A DNA stretch of 64,000 bases from Pedobacter steynii (GTDB taxonomy: Bacteria > Bacteroidota > Bacteroidia > Sphingobacteriales > Sphingobacteriaceae). The translations under genes were made by a program, and so were the position numbers. The first letter of the stretch is position 1. Each line of letters opens with the position of its first letter. The notes below the pieces were generated by a model that worked only from the letters and a program-made list of their open reading frames with translations, searched no databases and was not told the origin of the DNA. The DNA lies in assembly GCF_001721645.1 (NCBI RefSeq), contig NZ_CP017141.1:558001-622000 (forward strand), given 5' to 3'. This document shows positions 61,774-64,000 of this stretch, in pieces.

Positions 61774-62565
61774 AAAACCATTCTGCTCGGGTTCCTCCTG
61801 CTATCCTCAGCCTCCGGCTGTAAAAAAACAACTTCATTAACTAGCCCTCCAAAAACGGAAGAAGAACAGGAATCACCCGAAACTCAGCTTCTTCCCGTAA
61901 AAATTGAAAGAGGAAAAGCCCTGATCAACCTGAAGTACCTGGACGACAAACCTGTATTAACTGAAATTACTTACCCCAATGGAGAAGTGGCAAAACTCAT
62001 TTACACGAAAACCGGATACCTCTCCAGATTGGAACATTACAAGAACAACAAAATCGTTCAGTATTTCAGCTATGCACTGGATACAGAATTTAGGATCAGC
62101 AAAATACAAAGCTGGAATCTTAAGGATGAAAGTTTCAGCCTCAGCCATCAATATACCCTTGCTTACGACAAGCAGCATGGCATCAATAACCTGAAGAAGT
62201 ATGACCTGGCTTCCGATCTTCTGGAAGAAAAAATACTGGACTATTCTGCCCAGGGCAATCCTGTAGCCATTACCCTGATCAAAAAGAGCACGAGTAAGGA
62301 GAGCATCTGGGCATATGATGATCGGGCCGGGATATTTTCCAATCTTCCTTATGCCTCATTACTGTTCTTAGAGCAGGAAAACCAGGATATCTGCATGGGA
62401 AAAAATAATCCGCTCAGTTCCATTACGCGCCGGTCGCCTTCAGAAAACCAAACGTTTAGTTATACCTATAACAACACCGGTTATCCTTCAGAAATTATCC
62501 GAAAAAAAGGCAGCATTTCAGAGACCATAAAAATCACCTACAAGGCAATCAAACGGACAGATTAA
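61765..62565 (+). CDS. Hypothetical exported lipoprotein
   Basis: 266-aa protein with a lipobox at Cys19 ('SSASGCKK'), a Pro/Glu/Thr-rich linker (25-45), and beta-strand repeats such as 'ITYPNGEVAKLIYTKTGYLSRLEHYKNNKIVQYFSY' and 'NQTFSYTYNNTGYPSEIIRKKGSIS'. The repeat pattern recalls YD-like or DUF4595 proteins of Bacteroidota surfaces, but no catalytic motif is seen. It stands alone between the BlaI promoter and an M1 aminopeptidase gene that converges on it (stops adjacent, 62565/62566). Confidence 0.8.
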   Translation: MNLKTILLGFLLLSSASGCKKTTSLTSPPKTEEEQESPETQLLPVKIERGKALINLKYLDDKPVLTEITYPNGEVAKLIYTKTGYLSRLEHYKNNKIVQYFSYALDTEFRISKIQSWNLKDESFSLSHQYTLAYDKQHGINNLKKYDLASDLLEEKILDYSAQGNPVAITLIKKSTSKESIWAYDDRAGIFSNLPYASLLFLEQENQDICMGKNNPLSSITRRSPSENQTFSYTYNNTGYPSEIIRKKGSISETIKITYKAIKRTD

Positions 62566-64000
62566 CTATTTTTTGAGCAAGCGTTCAGCCCGGTACAGGT
62601 AATCTACTGCCTGCAGAATTTTTGCTTTCAGCTTAGGATTGTAATCAGGATGGGCTTTCAGAAAGTCCGTTACCACCTGAACAGCCTCTGTGCTTTGATA
62701 ATTGCTAAAGGTAGATTGCAGCCAGTTCTGTGGAAAGAAAATATCTCCGGTAGTTTGAATCTCAGTCAGCATCTCCAGGCTCTTAGGCAAGTACTTCACA
62801 GAAGTAGCTTGTCTGAGCGGATGGTGCAAATAATACAAAGCCACACCAACATTGGATTCCTTTGCCCTGTTTTCTTTCCGTTCCATACTTTTAAAAAAAG
62901 CCTCCCGTTCAGTAAGCTCCGGGGAGACCGCAGGCATGATAAATTCAAACCGTTTTCTCCGGTCTTCATTACTGATTCTGTTCAATTGCTCTTTCAGTAT
63001 TGCTGATCCGTTTTCCTCCCGGAGTGCTAAAGAAAAAGCTAAAGAAGTATAGTCATCTTCAGAAAGCTTAAGCCCTTCCGGTGCCTTCCGGTTTTTCCAG
63101 ATCTGAAACAGCTGACGCCCTGCTTCCTTAGATAAAAAGATATCCTGATAAGCCTTAAATAACAGCTTCTTATGATTTGAAGCAGATTGTCCAAGCATGG
63201 CCTTCCATAAGGACTGTTCTAATGTGGAGGCCTGCAAAGCTCTTCCTTCCGCATCTGTAAACTCCCAGAAAATCGAAGCAATATATCCGGTAATCAGTTT
63301 AAGGTTTAGCTCTTCCTTTTCTTTATCCAATCCTGTGATGAAAAGGTTCAGTAACTCAGCCGGCTTTATCGCCCTTCCGCTAAGCATATTCTCATACAGT
63401 GAAATATAAGCCGAAGCCCTATCCAGTGGCTTGTTAATTTGATAAAGGTTCTTAAACATTCCCTGATCCAGCGGCCATAATCCATAACCCTGACCGGAAG
63501 AGTTAAATTGAACAAATAGCGGAGCTTCTAATCCAATGGCTTCCTTCAATTCTACTTCCGCCCTATCCAGGTTTACGGTAAGTTCTTTAACAGCACCAGG
63601 ATAATGTAAAGTAAGCTCAAAGAGTTGAGGCCATACTTTATCCTTTCCATATTCCGGTTTTTGCTGAATGCTGAACCTGCTGATTTTATGATCTTTCTGC
63701 TCCAGGACATAATCAATTACCGGCCTGCCGGTATCATTTACCCAAACCTTGTTCCATTCCTGTAAATCCGCATCTGCATAGTGATCCAGAATGGTAATCA
63801 GATCCGGCCAGGAAGCATTACCATTGGCAAACTTCTTCAGGTACTCCCTTACCCCCTGCTGAAATTTGTCTTTACCCATCAGGCGTTCCAGTTGCCTCAT
63901 CATGATTGGTGCCTTATGATAAATGATATTGCCATACAATGTGCCGGCGTCTTTTAAATTGTCCAGGTCCTGACGGATGGGGTTTGCACCAATACTACGG
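62566..64000 (-). CDS. M1 family aminopeptidase, C-terminal part (5' partial)
   Basis: The frame stays open to the right edge (upstream residues read ..RSIGANPIRQDLDNLKDAGTLY), so this is the C-terminal ~478 residues of a larger protein. 'NIIYHKAPIMMRQLERLMG' matches the segment just after the M1 catalytic domain (gluzincin: GAMEN and HExxH, which lie beyond the window), followed by an Ig-like domain and a helical ERAP1-like C-terminal region (from about 'LDRASAYISLYENMLSG'). An internal TTG at 63939 is not the start. Its stop directly abuts the convergent lipoprotein gene. Confidence 0.88.
   Translation of the reverse strand, partial: RSIGANPIRQDLDNLKDAGTLYGNIIYHKAPIMMRQLERLMGKDKFQQGVREYLKKFANGNASWPDLITILDHYADADLQEWNKVWVNDTGRPVIDYVLEQKDHKISRFSIQQKPEYGKDKVWPQLFELTLHYPGAVKELTVNLDRAEVELKEAIGLEAPLFVQFNSSGQGYGLWPLDQGMFKNLYQINKPLDRASAYISLYENMLSGRAIKPAELLNLFITGLDKEKEELNLKLITGYIASIFWEFTDAEGRALQASTLEQSLWKAMLGQSASNHKKLLFKAYQDIFLSKEAGRQLFQIWKNRKAPEGLKLSEDDYTSLAFSLALREENGSAILKEQLNRISNEDRRKRFEFIMPAVSPELTEREAFFKSMERKENRAKESNVGVALYYLHHPLRQATSVKYLPKSLEMLTEIQTTGDIFFPQNWLQSTFSNYQSTEAVQVVTDFLKAHPDYNPKLKAKILQAVDYLYRAERLLKK

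Overview
The window comes from a Bacteroidota chromosome, most likely Sphingobacteriaceae and close to Pedobacter. The evidence is four SusD-type lipoproteins and three SusC-type receptors, ECF sigma/FecR pairs, a reg_prop/Y_Y_Y regulator, a GLPGLI protein, a DUF5522 mini-protein, a PUR-domain DUF3276 protein, a long-form NusB, and promoters of the Bacteroidota type (TTTG, about 20 nt, TAnnTTTG) with no obvious Shine-Dalgarno sites. No tRNA, rRNA, CRISPR array, insertion sequence or prophage gene was seen. Calls rest on reading the sequence and family knowledge; no database search was run.

Region 1 (1-18.8 kb) is mostly housekeeping. It starts with the 3' part of a SusD gene, then accD and a GH92 alpha-mannosidase preceded by two LacI-type palindromes. 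Next comes a minus-strand operon glmM (TTG start) - cysteine desulfurase - GNAT, and a plus-strand operon of methyltransferase, PAP2 phosphatase and ZIP transporter. A long minus-strand cluster follows: leucine dehydrogenase, nusB, DUF1573 lipoprotein, yajC, then YbbR, coaE, MBL exonuclease, a 53-aa DUF5522 gene and a MarR regulator. An ABC exporter and a PUR-domain protein close the region.

Region 2 (18.8-37.9 kb, all minus strand) holds two tandem paralogous modules. Each is transcribed in the order ECF sigma, FecR, SusC with an STN domain, SusD, accessory gene(s), and ends in a 375-aa DUF4369-thioredoxin (TlpA-like) protein. Module A (28.55 to 18.85 kb) has a 59-aa ORF and an extra thioredoxin after susD. 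Module B (37.8 to 28.67 kb) has a lipoprotein resembling an HExxH-less zinc metallohydrolase instead.

Region 3 (37.9-49.1 kb, minus strand) is a polysaccharide-utilisation locus: a reg_prop/Y_Y_Y/LuxR sensor-regulator, SusC without STN, SusD, GH30 and GH5-CBM6. The likely substrate is a beta-glucan, possibly beta-1,6-linked. Region 4 (49.2-56 kb) has a Gly-rich secreted protein plus outer-membrane barrel pair, an intergenic region with a nested 114-bp palindrome and a 35-aa membrane micro-ORF, and the cydAB oxidase.

Region 5 (56.1-61.7 kb) is the most coherent candidate for an undescribed system. A GLPGLI-barrel operon and a BlaI-M56 operon converge. Both promoters carry copies of the same operator (TACGA-N5-TCGTA) phased at exactly 19 bp and overlapping the promoter elements, so the BlaI repressor and its membrane peptidase probably control both operons. 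The M56 protein ends in a segment that resembles a TonB-receptor plug. The window ends with a hypothetical lipoprotein and the C-terminal part of an M1 aminopeptidase running off the right edge.
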